A DNA stretch of 64,000 nucleotides from Candidatus Bathyarchaeota archaeon (GTDB lineage Archaea; Thermoproteota; Bathyarchaeia; Bathyarchaeales; Bathycorpusculaceae). Both the position numbers and the translations under genes were made by a program. The stretch spans positions 124,001-188,000 of the forward strand of contig JAOZHW010000005.1 in assembly GCA_026014685.1 (NCBI GenBank), read 5' to 3'. Under the pieces are notes generated by a model that saw only the letters and a program-made list of their open reading frames with translations, did no database searches and was not told where the DNA came from. Positions 1-9,102 of this stretch are shown in pieces (the first letter of the stretch is position 1; every line of letters starts with the position of its first letter).

Positions 1-79
1 CAGAGATAAGCATTATAGCTGAAAGTACTGCTGCTGATGCGTAGATGCGTGTTTTTTTTGTGACTTCTTTTTGAACCAT
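1..79 (-). CDS. Partial protein with N-terminal signal or anchor segment
   Basis: An ATG at 77-79 opens a frame that runs off the window edge after about 26 codons. It is preceded by an AGGAG-type ribosome binding site about 10 bases upstream. The visible part is a short basic stretch (MVQKEVTKKTR) followed by a hydrophobic run rich in Ala, Val, Leu and Ile, as in a Sec signal peptide or membrane anchor. It lies downstream of the winged-helix membrane protein on the same strand and may be co-transcribed with it. Function cannot be told from the fragment. Confidence 0.6.
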   Translation of the reverse strand, partial: MVQKEVTKKTRIYASAAVLSAIMLIS

Positions 80-153
80 ATACCTGTTTCTCCTGTGATA
101 CCATATGTATGATTTTATTTTATGCTAAGCATGCGAACATACTGTTCTAACAT

Positions 154-648
154 TTAGAATGGTCTCATACCCCAAACTCGATAAGCTTCATACCAGAAAA
201 TACCACAAACAATGGCGCCAAATAAGATGATGAAGAGGTTGTCGCGGGTGAAACTGTGAACCATAAGCGCCAAATACAAGCCATAAAACAGGGTTGAAAA
301 CAGCGCATAGAAGAAGTATCTTGGAAACAGCATTTTTCCAAGCTTAACATAATGCCTCAAAACCCCAATTTTAACTTCGCCCACAAGTACGTAGTGTCCG
401 CCGACTTCTTGCTTTTCAACCAAACCCAACTCCCGTAGTTGTTCGAGATGGTGGAATGCGATGCTTGGGCTACTGAAGTGCAGTGCCCTCTGAACTTCGC
501 GGACGCCGACTGGGTTGCCGTTCTTTAGGAGGAACCAGTATACTTTCCATGCTTTGCCACGTAAGGCGTACTCTAACTCTGTTTCGTTGCTCCCGTTCAA
601 GCAGTGTGCCCCTGCACACATATCGAAGCATGAGACATATAAGTCCAA
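154..648 (-). CDS. Winged-helix DNA-binding protein with C-terminal membrane hairpin
   Basis: The protein is 164 residues. Residues about 28-95 form an ArsR/MarR-like winged helix, with a recognition-helix region (SSPSIAFHHLEQLRELGL) followed by a wing (GGHYVL). Two hydrophobic segments follow, at about 110-132 and 135-155, with a short charged loop between them. This is a recurrent archaeal layout for membrane-tethered transcription factors. A Cys-rich N-terminus (three Cys in the first 16 residues) is present if translation starts at 648; the Met at residue 10 is an alternative start. The target is unknown; the partial membrane or secreted gene directly downstream is a candidate partner. 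Confidence 0.7.
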   Translation of the reverse strand: MDLYVSCFDMCAGAHCLNGSNETELEYALRGKAWKVYWFLLKNGNPVGVREVQRALHFSSPSIAFHHLEQLRELGLVEKQEVGGHYVLVGEVKIGVLRHYVKLGKMLFPRYFFYALFSTLFYGLYLALMVHSFTRDNLFIILFGAIVCGIFWYEAYRVWGMRPF

Positions 649-754
649 GCATTAGAACAGCATGCTTTGCGAGCGTTTCTGTAAAAATCATGTACCATTT
701 TTAGTTGTTCAGTTTATGGCGGTTTTTGCAGCATCAGTTACATTGCAGGAAAAT

Positions 755-763
755 TTTTTATAC
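755..763 (+). promoter_or_regulatory. TATA box for the secreted protein at 798
   Basis: A TTTTTATAC-type box lies about 35 bases before the ATG at 798, so transcription would start near 785-790 with a very short leader. This spacing also argues against the upstream in-frame ATG at 705, which precedes the box. Confidence 0.55.
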
Positions 764-797
764 TTTAAGTCTGGCAATTCTCTGTAAGGTAAAGAAA

Positions 798-1517
798 ATG
801 CTAAGCGCTCCAGCAAAATTAGCCATAATCGCTACAGTAGCCATAGCTGTAATTGCCTCCGCTTATGTGGCAAATCTATCTTTGAATTCTTCCGTAGACC
901 CTAATCTTGCCACTCCAACGCCAAGCGCGGCCGTTTCGGCGAATCCTTCTGCAAGCAAAACGCCTTCACCCTCTCAACACAACGAATCAGCGATTATTAC
1001 GTTCACTGTAACGCCGACCATAACCAGTTATGAATCCTACTGGAATGACTCCAAAAAGCTACTACAGACCACGTTCTGCGTGAATGCACAAATAACTTGG
1101 GACAAAAACCAAGCCCCCTACGTAAGGTACTATGAAATAACGCCTCATTTTAACGGCAACACTCAGCCAACCCAGAATGTGTGGGGCGGCACTGCAGAAT
1201 TTCGAGAATGGGGCATTAAACCTTGGGCAACGCTATCAAAATCCAACTGGGTAGAGAACGAAGTTTACTATTTAGGTCCTGGCTCCATAGATTACCCAGA
1301 CCCAAGTCACTTTGTGGGAATATACGATAATAACATTGAGTGGAAAAACCAAGGATTACATGGTGTGGTTATTGGGAGTATGACTACTACTTACGATTGG
1401 GTTTTTGATGATGCCGGCGCTACTACGGGGGATTTGGCAAAAACAGAGCAAGCAATGCTTGAATTTGCTCAGAGTTACTTCAAAGGCTGGACATTCACAG
1501 TGAAGCCAGTGAGCTAA
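798..1517 (+). CDS. Secreted or membrane-anchored protein with Ser/Thr/Pro linker
   Basis: The chosen start at 798 gives 239 residues. The N-terminus is a basic-hydrophobic signal or anchor (KLAIIATVAIAVIASAYVA). It is followed by a low-complexity Ser/Thr/Pro/Ala linker at about residues 38-62 and a globular domain of about 175 residues rich in Trp, Tyr and Asn. The linker resembles those of exported archaeal surface proteins and is probably glycosylated (inference). No known domain is recognised. An upstream in-frame ATG at 705 would add 31 residues but lies ahead of the probable TATA box. Confidence 0.75.
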   Translation: MLSAPAKLAIIATVAIAVIASAYVANLSLNSSVDPNLATPTPSAAVSANPSASKTPSPSQHNESAIITFTVTPTITSYESYWNDSKKLLQTTFCVNAQITWDKNQAPYVRYYEITPHFNGNTQPTQNVWGGTAEFREWGIKPWATLSKSNWVENEVYYLGPGSIDYPDPSHFVGIYDNNIEWKNQGLHGVVIGSMTTTYDWVFDDAGATTGDLAKTEQAMLEFAQSYFKGWTFTVKPVS

Positions 1518-1544
1518 CTCTTTTGCCTTCTCTTTTAGAAAGCG

Positions 1545-1676
1545 CTAATGTCCTGAGTGTGTGAAGAGGATACGCATGCCGCATTTGGGGCATTGATGGA
1601 AAATGAGTCTTCCGTTTTTGTCACAAACAGGCTTCATTTCAACGTAGCAGTCAGGGCATAAACGCGGGGTATTCAT
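1545..1676 (-). CDS. Small zinc-ribbon protein, 43 residues
   Basis: A 43-residue frame with two metal knuckles, CPDC at residues 7-10 and CPKC at 29-32, separated by a short beta-like stretch, typical of a rubredoxin-like zinc ribbon. The ATG at 1674-1676 has an AAGGAG ribosome binding site at ideal spacing. It sits between two secreted-protein genes on the opposite strand. Such mini-ribbons often bind nucleic acid or act as partner subunits, but nothing here fixes the role. Confidence 0.7.
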   Translation of the reverse strand: MNTPRLCPDCYVEMKPVCDKNGRLIFHQCPKCGMRILFTHSGH

Positions 1677-1888
1677 AGCTTCTCCTTAGAGATAGCGGTG
1701 TTTTGCAGATATAACCGTTACCCAAAGCTGGCTTACCCAAGTAGTAGCCAAACAGTAGCCGCTCGTTGCGCAGTCATGATTAGGCTTGGTTGCCATAATA
1801 TCTATTAATGCTACGCTATTATTTTCCTTAGGTAACTGCTTTTTTGCGAGGTCTCCTTTTGCTTGGTTTTTTGCCTTTTTGGAATTCT

Positions 1889-4800
1889 TTGAAAAAAGCG
1901 TTCCTTGTACTAAGCATCACAATCTTGATCCTGTCATGTTTACCGCTGTTTACTCTTCCAAAATTCGCCGCAGCAGACACCACGCCAATTTTCTCAGACG
2001 ACTTTGAAACTGGCAACCTTAACGCATGGACGGGCACGAGCTCGTATAGGTCCGGTGTAACTTCAACGATCCAAAGCAGCCTTGTCAACGGCGGTTCTTA
2101 TGCAATGAAAATTGCTGTCGCTGACGACACAGGCGAAGCGGGGGTTTGCGTTTACAAAAATTTGGGAGGCACTTACACAGCAATCAACGCCAGAATTTAC
2201 ATGCAGTTAAGCGCCAAACCAGCAAACGGCGCGACTCTGGAAGTCTTTGGTTTTTCCAGTGACGGTTGGTTGCCTAACGCAGTTGGAACACGGATAGACA
2301 TAGTTAACAACGATGGAATGCTGCAGTGGCGGCTCAACTATTACAATGGCGGGTGGCAGAGTGCGTATGCTGGGCAAGTCAGTTTGAACACTTGGTATTG
2401 CGTAGAAACTAAACTGGTAATAAACGCCGGTTCGGGTGAAAGTCGCCTCTACGTTGACGGCATCGAGTTAATCAGTAAAACGTCTTTATCGAATACGGCT
2501 CCTGGTGCGTCTGTAAGGTATTTTTCTTTGGGCATAGACGATGAAAAGGGGAGCAACACATTCAACGCATTCTTTGACTCTGTGGTAGTATCAAGTGTCT
2601 ATATTGGACCTGAACCGACGCCAACGCCATCTCCAACCGCGACGCCTACACCGACTCCCAGCCCATCGCCCACACCAACACCAACTCCAACTACAACACC
2701 AACGCCGACCCCAAGCCCTTCCCCATCGCTTTCACCTACGCCAAGTCCGACTCCAACCCCCACGCTGACTCCTACGCCCTCCCCCACTCCACCACCAACG
2801 GCAACTCCAACTCCCTCTCCAACGCCTACACAAACCGCAACTCCGACCCCAACGCCATCACCAACTCCAACACCATCACCCACGCCTAGCCCAACCCCTA
2901 CTTCCACGCCAACACCAAGCCCAACGCCAACCTTAACACCCTCTCCGACGCCCCTGACATACCTTTTCAGCGACGGATTTGAAAGCGGAAACACAAACGC
3001 ATGGTCAGGAACAGCGACGGTTGCAACAGGTGTTACCTCGAGTGTACAGTCCACCACGGCGTACAACGGCACATATGCCCTAAAAATTGCAGTCGATGAC
3101 GGCGCCAGAGAAAGCGGCAGATGGCTATACCGAGACCTAGGCGGAACCTACAGTACTGTTGATGCCAGAGTGTATGTGCGCCTCAGCGCTAAGCCAAATA
3201 TTGGGTCTACTTTTGAGGTTTTTGGATTCTGCAGTGGTGGCTGGATGCCAAACGCAGTCGGAACAAGAGTTGACATCCAAAACATCAATGGGACAGTTCA
3301 GTGGAGATTGAACTACCTAAACGGCGGCTGGCAAGAAGCGGTTGTGGGAGCTGTTAACTTAGAAACATGGTACTGCGTCGAAGTTAGGTTGGTGATGGGT
3401 AGCGGCAATGGGGAAACCCGCCTCTACGTCAACGGCAATGAATTGGTCGCCAAAACGGGCTTAACAAACACTGCAGCAGGAAGCACCGTGCGCTACTTCG
3501 CACTGGGTGTTGACGACGAAGTAGGCAGTAACAGTCTAAACGTTTTCCTCGACGACGCTGCAGTAGCTCAAGGCTACATCGGACAGATAACGCCTTCACC
3601 CACGCCAACACCAACGCCGACCCCGACCGCAACGCCTACTCCAACGGCAACGCCAACCCTTACTCCAAGCCCTACACCTTTACCTTCAGCCACTCCAACC
3701 CCAACACCTAAACCCACCACAACACCAACCCCCACACCGACGCCGCAACCTACCACCACACCAACCACCCCGCCGACAGACAAAGAAACCACCGTATCGA
3801 AGCAGATTCAGGCAAGCTGGATAAGCAGCAGCGGCACCGTCTATGCAGGCGTAAGTAGCACACTTTACAAAAGTTACGATCGTGGGGTTACTTGGCAGCC
3901 ACTCATCACCTTCAACAGCTCCACCAATCCCGTCCGAATAAGTTTGGTGTATGTTAACCAGTTGGGTTACGTTTTTGCGGTGCCCAACACGGATGCTATT
4001 GGAAGCTCGTTGGGTGTTTGGCGGAGTGTTGATGGCGGCGTGTCATGGAAAAGGGTGTTGACGATGGGAACGGGGTGTACGTCGATTTCTATGACGGAGA
4101 ACGCAGCGGGCGTCTTGTACTTGGGAATTTACACGACAGGGTTAACAGGCAACGCAAGCATCTGTAAAAGCGTTGACGGAGGCGCCCACTGGGAAACAGT
4201 TTACTACGACTCTGAGGCGCGCCACGTGCACTGTGTTACGGCGGATTTGGCGAACGGCTACGTTTATGCCACTGTTGGTGACCAACGGGTTTGGCCATGG
4301 TACAATTCATACGTCATTCGCTCGACTGATGGCGGGGCAAGTTGGAAGCAGATTTTGAGTTTGCCGCAAATGTTAGCCGTGATGGCAGTGGATAGCGTAG
4401 CAGCGGATGGATCTTTGGTGCCTTCAGCGCGGTTGTTTGCAACAGACTACGATAACGGATTGATTTACCGCACAGTGGACGACGCCAACTTCAACGTGGT
4501 CTTGAACACTGGAACGCAATGTTACGGTTTCTGGATACGCCAGAACAGCTTAAACGGCAACATCTATGCCAGTTTCGTCGCAGGTGAACACCCTGAAACG
4601 TGGATGGCGGCGATTTATGTGAGCAGCAACGGCGGATTAGCGTGGACGCCGTTTCACACTAACAGCGTTCACACGGCGTATTTCGGGTCGGATTCAGCAA
4701 GCAACTTCCAAAACGGGTACTTATACTATGATTTGCAACTCGACAGCGGTTGGCAACTCGGCAGACAAATCTACCCCAGCTGGAATGAAGCAACAGCAGG

Positions 4801-5017
4801 ATTAAATTCATTGGCGGTTTTAGGTTGGACAGCGTTGGCTTGGGGCGGTTTGCTATCGTGGGCGACGTCGTTTTTGCTTGTACGTAAAATTGTAGTGCCA
4901 AAAAAAGGGATGCATTTACAGATAAAGAAAAAGAAAAGATGGAGAAATAAGGCTAAGTTTGGGTTTTGCTTGCCGTGCCAGGCATTCCCGGTGGTAGGTC
5001 GGGGAAGTTTGCGCTGA
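1889..5017 (+). CDS. Large surface protein: two LamG-like domains, Thr-Pro linkers, Asp-box repeats, C-terminal anchor
   Basis: A TTG at 1889 places a clean signal peptide ([16 protein letters not shown]) at the N-terminus; an upstream TTG at 1844 would give 1057 residues. Two homologous domains of about 210 residues begin [13 protein letters not shown] and [13 protein letters not shown] and look like concanavalin/LamG-type jelly rolls. Each is followed by a Thr-Pro-Ser linker (DNA about 2608-2955 and 3589-3780). The C-terminal third carries at least four sortilin/BNR-like Asp boxes (such as YDRGVTW, VDGGVSW, TDGGASW). A hydrophobic segment near the end and a basic tail suggest cell-envelope anchoring. 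The final 37 codons overlap the convergent ESCRT-III gene and may reflect a frameshift in an A7 run at 4900-4906. The ligand is unknown; sugar binding is an inference from the fold type. Confidence 0.8.
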   Translation: MKKAFLVLSITILILSCLPLFTLPKFAAADTTPIFSDDFETGNLNAWTGTSSYRSGVTSTIQSSLVNGGSYAMKIAVADDTGEAGVCVYKNLGGTYTAINARIYMQLSAKPANGATLEVFGFSSDGWLPNAVGTRIDIVNNDGMLQWRLNYYNGGWQSAYAGQVSLNTWYCVETKLVINAGSGESRLYVDGIELISKTSLSNTAPGASVRYFSLGIDDEKGSNTFNAFFDSVVVSSVYIGPEPTPTPSPTATPTPTPSPSPTPTPTPTTTPTPTPSPSPSLSPTPSPTPTPTLTPTPSPTPPPTATPTPSPTPTQTATPTPTPSPTPTPSPTPSPTPTSTPTPSPTPTLTPSPTPLTYLFSDGFESGNTNAWSGTATVATGVTSSVQSTTAYNGTYALKIAVDDGARESGRWLYRDLGGTYSTVDARVYVRLSAKPNIGSTFEVFGFCSGGWMPNAVGTRVDIQNINGTVQWRLNYLNGGWQEAVVGAVNLETWYCVEVRLVMGSGNGETRLYVNGNELVAKTGLTNTAAGSTVRYFALGVDDEVGSNSLNVFLDDAAVAQGYIGQITPSPTPTPTPTPTATPTPTATPTLTPSPTPLPSATPTPTPKPTTTPTPTPTPQPTTTPTTPPTDKETTVSKQIQASWISSSGTVYAGVSSTLYKSYDRGVTWQPLITFNSSTNPVRISLVYVNQLGYVFAVPNTDAIGSSLGVWRSVDGGVSWKRVLTMGTGCTSISMTENAAGVLYLGIYTTGLTGNASICKSVDGGAHWETVYYDSEARHVHCVTADLANGYVYATVGDQRVWPWYNSYVIRSTDGGASWKQILSLPQMLAVMAVDSVAADGSLVPSARLFATDYDNGLIYRTVDDANFNVVLNTGTQCYGFWIRQNSLNGNIYASFVAGEHPETWMAAIYVSSNGGLAWTPFHTNSVHTAYFGSDSASNFQNGYLYYDLQLDSGWQLGRQIYPSWNEATAGLNSLAVLGWTALAWGGLLSWATSFLLVRKIVVPKKGMHLQIKKKKRWRNKAKFGFCLPCQAFPVVGRGSLR
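2608..2955 (+). repeat. Thr-Pro-Ser coding tandem repeat, first linker
   Basis: A degenerate six-base periodicity (ACN CCN with occasional TCN) encodes an unbroken Thr-Pro/Ser-Pro linker of about 115 residues between two surface domains. Its complement gives a spurious Gly-Val frame on the other strand. Such tracts are prone to length variation. Confidence 0.85.
3589..3780 (+). repeat. Thr-Pro-Ser coding tandem repeat, second linker
   Basis: A second, shorter linker of about 64 residues with the same Thr-Pro/Ala/Ser pattern separates the second lectin-like domain from the Asp-box region. Confidence 0.85.
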
Positions 5018-5600
5018 CGCGTTGTTCTGCTACGGTTGCTGCTTCGGCAAGGATTTTTGAGGCGTCCTCGTTGACGTTTTCAAAGTTCAGTGACATGCCG
5101 CTTGAAGTGCCTGCTTCAAACATTAGTCCGCTTAGCATGTTGCCTATGTCGCATAATTCACCTTCAGCTTCAGGCAGTACACCACCTATTCCTGAGCTTA
5201 CACTGCGTAGAACACCGATGCATGGTCCAAGCATTGCACATACGTCGCCCAATTCGGAGACGGTTTTGATTCTGAGTGAAACTTGGTCAAGTGCCAGGCG
5301 TGCGTTCATGATGAGTCGGCTCATTTTGCGTATTTCAGCCAGTTCAGTTGCGTAGATGTTAGCGTGGGCCTGGTCGTGGTTGGTGTAGGCTGCGACGAGT
5401 TTGGCGAAGAGTGCTTTGTCTTTTTGTGTGAACCGTTCGTTGGCTTGGTCTAGCTTGTTTATTTGCATGTCAAGTTTTCGAACAGCGAAGTCTAAGCGTG
5501 GTTTTAGCGGGGGTTCAGGTTGTACGGTTTGTTTTATTGTGTTTATGAAAGTGTCGTCCTCTTTTTTTGCTTCCCATTTTTTTGCAAATCGTTCAGACAT
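4953..5600 (-). CDS. ESCRT-III-like (Snf7/CdvB family) protein
   Basis: The chosen ATG at 5600 has an AGAGGA site about 8 bases upstream and gives 215 residues; a longer frame from 5657 lacks support. The protein is almost entirely helical and charged: a basic N-terminal helical hairpin ([17 protein letters not shown]) is followed by helices resembling the ESCRT-III core of archaeal CdvB proteins. An acidic C-terminal helix then ends in a proline-rich tail ([10 protein letters not shown]) that could act like an MIM2 motif binding the Vps4/CdvC ATPase (inference). The winged-helix domain found after the core in canonical CdvB is not evident, so this looks like a CdvB paralogue. Probable role: membrane remodelling in division or vesicle budding. 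Confidence 0.75.
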   Translation of the reverse strand: MSERFAKKWEAKKEDDTFINTIKQTVQPEPPLKPRLDFAVRKLDMQINKLDQANERFTQKDKALFAKLVAAYTNHDQAHANIYATELAEIRKMSRLIMNARLALDQVSLRIKTVSELGDVCAMLGPCIGVLRSVSSGIGGVLPEAEGELCDIGNMLSGLMFEAGTSSGMSLNFENVNEDASKILAEAATVAEQRVSANFPDLPPGMPGTASKTQT

Positions 5601-5814
5601 GTAAACATCCTCTTGATAGGCGATACATCGGTTTGGGCTTTTATTTGTTGCTAACATGGAGGTATATACGTTAGAGTTTTTTGACCAAAGTTGTGCCCCA
5701 AAAAGTGGCTAAACACATCAACTACCTGCAGAATCGTGTTTTGGTTCTGTTTTGTTGAGGGTTTATGTACGGATTGCTTCCTGGTTGGGGATTGCGCCAT
5801 AAGTATTGTGTGGT

Positions 5815-6663
5815 TTATCTGATGACCCCAAATATGTAAGCCAACAAACCGAACAGAAACAGTAGTAGAACCATTTTCTTAATTTTACGTGCCTTCTCCC
5901 GTGAAGGTTCACGTAACAAAATCACTGAACACACAATCAACCCTACATCGGTGACTAAAACAAACGGTATAAACCAGAAACCAACCAACCCCAAAAACCA
6001 CGTCAGAGGTGTTAGGGCAACCGCTGTCAAGTAGAAAGCCACCGCAGCCACGGCAGCCTTCCTCTCTCCGAATCGTACCGCCAAAGTTTTTACCCCTTCT
6101 GCGCGGTCACCTTTCGTGTCAACTATGCCCTTGGTGATTTCTCGTCCAGTGTTCGACAGGAAAGCCATAAGCGCAAACAGCAAAACATTGAGTTGCAGCG
6201 AACCTGTGACTGCTATGCTTCCGTAGATGAAGGGGATGGCGACGCATGTGCTGACTAAAAAGTTGCCCGGTAACCCACTTCTTTTTCCAACAGTTACATA
6301 GGTTACGGTTATAATCCAAGAGGCGACCGCGACAAACAGACACAGCAAACTGGTAAAATAGGCGAAAACTAAGCCAACAGCAGTCAACAATAAAACAAAC
6401 ATCAACGCAGCTTTTGGGCTGATTAAACCGCTTGGTATGGGTCGGGTTGGCTCGTTTACGGCGTCAATAGCTCGGTCGTAGTAGTCGTTGATGACCATGG
6501 CGGCGGCGCAGAGCAGAAACCCTGTGAAAAAACCGTAAACAATGTAGAGCCAGTTCGGCATGGGCAGAGACGCCGCGAGTAATGCGCCTACGAAGACTGC
6601 GAAGCCCATCATTGCGCAGTTTACTGGACGCATTAAGCGTATGTAGCCGCGGAGTTTGTTCAT
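5815..6663 (-). CDS. UbiA-family prenyltransferase, probable digeranylgeranylglyceryl phosphate synthase
   Basis: A membrane protein of 282 residues with about eight to nine hydrophobic segments. The two Asp-rich UbiA motifs are present: NDYYDRAIDAVNEP near residue 62 and DTKGDRAEG near residue 185, which bind Mg-diphosphate. The archaeal family member adds the second geranylgeranyl chain to geranylgeranylglyceryl phosphate in ether-lipid synthesis, and that assignment fits length and motif spelling. Other UbiA substrates cannot be excluded. The ATG at 6663 (MNKLRGYIRLMRPVN) is preferred over the one at 6669. Confidence 0.82.
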   Translation of the reverse strand: MNKLRGYIRLMRPVNCAMMGFAVFVGALLAASLPMPNWLYIVYGFFTGFLLCAAAMVINDYYDRAIDAVNEPTRPIPSGLISPKAALMFVLLLTAVGLVFAYFTSLLCLFVAVASWIITVTYVTVGKRSGLPGNFLVSTCVAIPFIYGSIAVTGSLQLNVLLFALMAFLSNTGREITKGIVDTKGDRAEGVKTLAVRFGERKAAVAAVAFYLTAVALTPLTWFLGLVGFWFIPFVLVTDVGLIVCSVILLREPSREKARKIKKMVLLLFLFGLLAYIFGVIR

Positions 6664-6700
6664 GCACATAACCGTTTGGTATCCTATGTTGGGGGAGGTT

Positions 6701-6711
6701 GGTTATAAAAA
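6701..6711 (-). promoter_or_regulatory. TATA box for the UbiA-family gene
   Basis: On the minus strand this reads TTTTTATAACC. It lies about 40 bases before the start at 6663 and within the short divergent region shared with the DUF454 gene at 6767. Confidence 0.5.
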
Positions 6712-6766
6712 TTCATTTTTTCCGCAACGATTTTATTATTCATAATTAATTTAGCATTGAGTTAAC

Positions 6767-7183
6767 ATGAGTAACGATGTCCCTCCATCAAAAATTAAGA
6801 AGCAACGAGTAGTCAGGGCACTGTTACTTGCTGCAGGCACCATCTGTGTTGTGCTGGGTGCAATCGGCATCTTTTTGCCAATTCTGCCTACAACGCCGTT
6901 TCTTTTGCTCGCAGCCGCATGCTACCTCCGCAGTTCCGAGCGGATGCATAAATGGTTGCTGGGTAACCGATGGTTTGGCGAATACATCAAAAACTATCAA
7001 GCAGGCAGAGGTATACCGATGAAAACCAAGATTGTCGCCATAAGTGTGTTGTGGCTGGCTATTCTGTTTTCGATGTTTTTTATGGTTAGCGAGATTTTAA
7101 TCGCGCAAATTGTACTGTTCGGTATCGCAGTGGGGGTTACTGTGCATTTAGTTAGGTTGCCCACGTTTAAGAAGCAACTTTAA
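6767..7183 (+). CDS. DUF454 (YbaN-like) inner-membrane protein
   Basis: A protein of 138 residues with a basic N-terminus and three to four hydrophobic segments. The conserved family core is plain: a first membrane helix running into FLPILPTTPFLLLAAACY, then SSERMHKWLLGNRWFGEYI and a later hydrophobic pair. DUF454 proteins are widespread in bacteria and some archaea, and their function is not established. It is divergent from the lipid prenyltransferase. The start ATG is at 6767. Confidence 0.85.
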   Translation: MSNDVPPSKIKKQRVVRALLLAAGTICVVLGAIGIFLPILPTTPFLLLAAACYLRSSERMHKWLLGNRWFGEYIKNYQAGRGIPMKTKIVAISVLWLAILFSMFFMVSEILIAQIVLFGIAVGVTVHLVRLPTFKKQL

Positions 7184-7269
7184 AAGGCTTTGGGCGTAGA
7201 GGCAACTAATGAGAAACGTTAAAAGCATTAACTGACCCTATCAACATAGCATCTTATTTGGTGAAGCCC

Positions 7270-8565
7270 GTGAGTGACAACTACGCCCCATTAGTAGGTG
7301 ATAATTATTCCCCTGACAAAATCCGCGTCATCATCCCCGTCGGCGGAAAAGCCACAAGACTTTTGCCCTTAACCGCTGAGACCAGCAAAGCCTGCCTGCG
7401 CCTGCTAAATCGCCCACTGGTTGAATTTTCGCTTTTGTCTTTGGCAAGTCAGGGAATTAGGAACTTTATCTTCGGCGTAAAAGGCTACACCAACTACCGT
7501 GACCTCACAGACTACTTTGAATCGGGTTACGGCGTCTCCGCGAAATACTGCATAAAACCCCGCATACACATCAAATATCAACCCAACGTTCCAGACCTTG
7601 GAAGCGCTGATTCTGCCCGCATAAATATGGATTACTATGAACTCAACAACCCCATCTTTGCGGTACAGGGCGACAACATATTTGACATAAAAGTCAAACA
7701 ACTCCTTGACTTCCATAAAGAAAAAGAAGCTTGCTTAACCATCGTGCTTCGTGAAGTAGAGAATGTGGAAGGTTTAGGAATAGCAGACATCGGCAAAGAC
7801 GGATGCATAAACAAATTCGTCGAAAAACCAGCCCCAAAAGACGCACCAAGCAACCTCGCCAACACAGGGTTGTATGTTTTGTCGCCTGAGGTTCGAAAAA
7901 TTTTCCAAGAAGACGGAGTAAAAAAGATAATCAAAGAAAAGAACCGCCTTGACTTCGGGTACGATTTTATCCCTTACGTTATCTCGACTGGTCGGCGAGT
8001 CTATGGTTACACGCTTAAAGGCAGCTGGTTTGATGTCGGCACCCCCAAAAACTACTTAGAAGCCATGAAAAACCTTTTGCACGGCGGCTTCTCAACGTTA
8101 AACGATTTCGGCGGCAGACTAAGTCAAAACGAACAGATATGGGTTCAGGGCGACAGTACAGACTCGGAGAAGCGACGCCAAGAAACCATCTGCAAAATTA
8201 AACAGAAAAAGATCGAGGTGGAAGGCGCGGTTCTGATTGGTCGACACTGCCAAATCGAAGATGGCGCTCGAATCGCCAACAGTTGCATCGACAACTTTAC
8301 ACGTATAGGCAAAAACGTTGTGATCAAGAACTCAGCTATAATGGATAGAGTAATCATCGGCGACAACGCGGAAATCTATGACAGCATCATAGGCAGACAC
8401 GTGGTTGTGAATTCAAGCTGCAATAAACCCACTAAAATCAGCGGTGTAAGCGTAATAGCAGACGACGTTACCCTTGAAGAAGGCTGCTCACTTGTTACCA
8501 CAAAAGTTTACCCACACCAGCAGATAAGAGGCGAATTCCAAAACCAAACAATAATCGCCAACTAA
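7270..8565 (+). CDS. Sugar-phosphate nucleotidyltransferase with left-handed beta-helix domain
   Basis: Consecutive TTG and GTG codons (7258, 7261, 7270) could start this gene. The GTG at 7270 is chosen because GGTG lies seven bases before it, giving 431 residues. The N-terminal half is a nucleotidyltransferase fold: a glycine-rich motif (VIIPVGGKATRLLPLT), a metal-binding Asp (VQGDNIFD), FVEKP, and a late GSWFDVGTPKNY. The C-terminal third has hexapeptide-like repeats (GRHCQIEDGARIANS) typical of GlmU and mannose-1-phosphate guanylyltransferase relatives. It should charge a sugar-1-phosphate with an NTP; the sugar and base are undetermined. A nearby galT and GT39 transferase suggest surface-glycan supply. 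Confidence 0.85.
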   Translation: MSDNYAPLVGDNYSPDKIRVIIPVGGKATRLLPLTAETSKACLRLLNRPLVEFSLLSLASQGIRNFIFGVKGYTNYRDLTDYFESGYGVSAKYCIKPRIHIKYQPNVPDLGSADSARINMDYYELNNPIFAVQGDNIFDIKVKQLLDFHKEKEACLTIVLREVENVEGLGIADIGKDGCINKFVEKPAPKDAPSNLANTGLYVLSPEVRKIFQEDGVKKIIKEKNRLDFGYDFIPYVISTGRRVYGYTLKGSWFDVGTPKNYLEAMKNLLHGGFSTLNDFGGRLSQNEQIWVQGDSTDSEKRRQETICKIKQKKIEVEGAVLIGRHCQIEDGARIANSCIDNFTRIGKNVVIKNSAIMDRVIIGDNAEIYDSIIGRHVVVNSSCNKPTKISGVSVIADDVTLEEGCSLVTTKVYPHQQIRGEFQNQTIIAN

Positions 8566-8571
8566 CAGCGC

Positions 8572-9039
8572 TTAGAAGGGTGCATCTCCGATTACTGTTT
8601 GGGTGCCGTGCTCAAAGTAAAGTGACTCTTTCTCAGCAGGCATTTTTCCCTTGTACTTATTGAACAGCGCCATCGCTATGACAGCGTATGGGCAAGTCAC
8701 GTCTTTGGTGTTTGCCAACTTGTGCACTTTTCCCGCGAAAACGCATCCTTCAACCCGAAGAACATATTGGTTTTCGTCCTGCTCTTGAAGGCTGAGGGAA
8801 TGCACAATTTTGCCGTTCTTTAAAAATTCCTCAAGTTTAGCTATGGCTTCCTCAAAGCTTTGGCTGTTAGCGAGCTGTAGTTTTCCTTGAGCTTCTATAC
8901 GAAGCAGAAATTCTAGCGTTGACTGCAAAACGTAGTTGCTGCCGCGTGATCCATGGTAGAGTCTTTGTGCTCGCTGATAGGAAAAAAGCAGGTCATGGTA
9001 GAGTGTACCTATGTCTAGGATGCTGTTGATTTCAGCCAA
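8572..9039 (-). CDS. Uncharacterised protein, 155 residues
   Basis: The start is TTG at 9039 with a GGGA-type site just upstream. The protein is soluble and helical in its first 85 residues, then has a short beta-rich part with two Cys (EGCVFAG, VTCPYAVIAMALF). The general look, with a late CP motif followed by a helix, recalls small sensor domains of the V4R or heme/FeS-binding type, but this is only resemblance. It is first in a minus-strand run with endA and the PhoU-like gene, though separated from endA by 63 bases. No function is proposed. Confidence 0.6.
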   Translation of the reverse strand: MAEINSILDIGTLYHDLLFSYQRAQRLYHGSRGSNYVLQSTLEFLLRIEAQGKLQLANSQSFEEAIAKLEEFLKNGKIVHSLSLQEQDENQYVLRVEGCVFAGKVHKLANTKDVTCPYAVIAMALFNKYKGKMPAEKESLYFEHGTQTVIGDAPF

Positions 9040-9102
9040 GTCAATCCCACATAACTAGTGAGGCGGAGTTTTGTTAAAAGAATTGTGAATCTCAACTACA
9101 GC

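Noticed and set aside
2599-3072. Gly-Val-rich 157-residue frame on the minus strand opposite the first linker
   Set aside because: It is the direct complement of the Thr-Pro linker; composition is an artefact of the repeat and there is no ribosome binding site.
2608-3780. Short-period repeats considered as a CRISPR array
   Set aside because: The repeats are coding, uninterrupted and without unique spacers; no cas genes occur anywhere in the window.
3574-3792. Gly-Val-rich 72-residue frame on the minus strand opposite the second linker
   Set aside because: Same artefact: complement of a Thr-Pro tandem repeat.
4953-5017. Genuine 65-base overlap of two genes in opposite directions
   Set aside because: Considered, but a one-base slip in an A7 run explains it better; kept as a finding rather than accepted.
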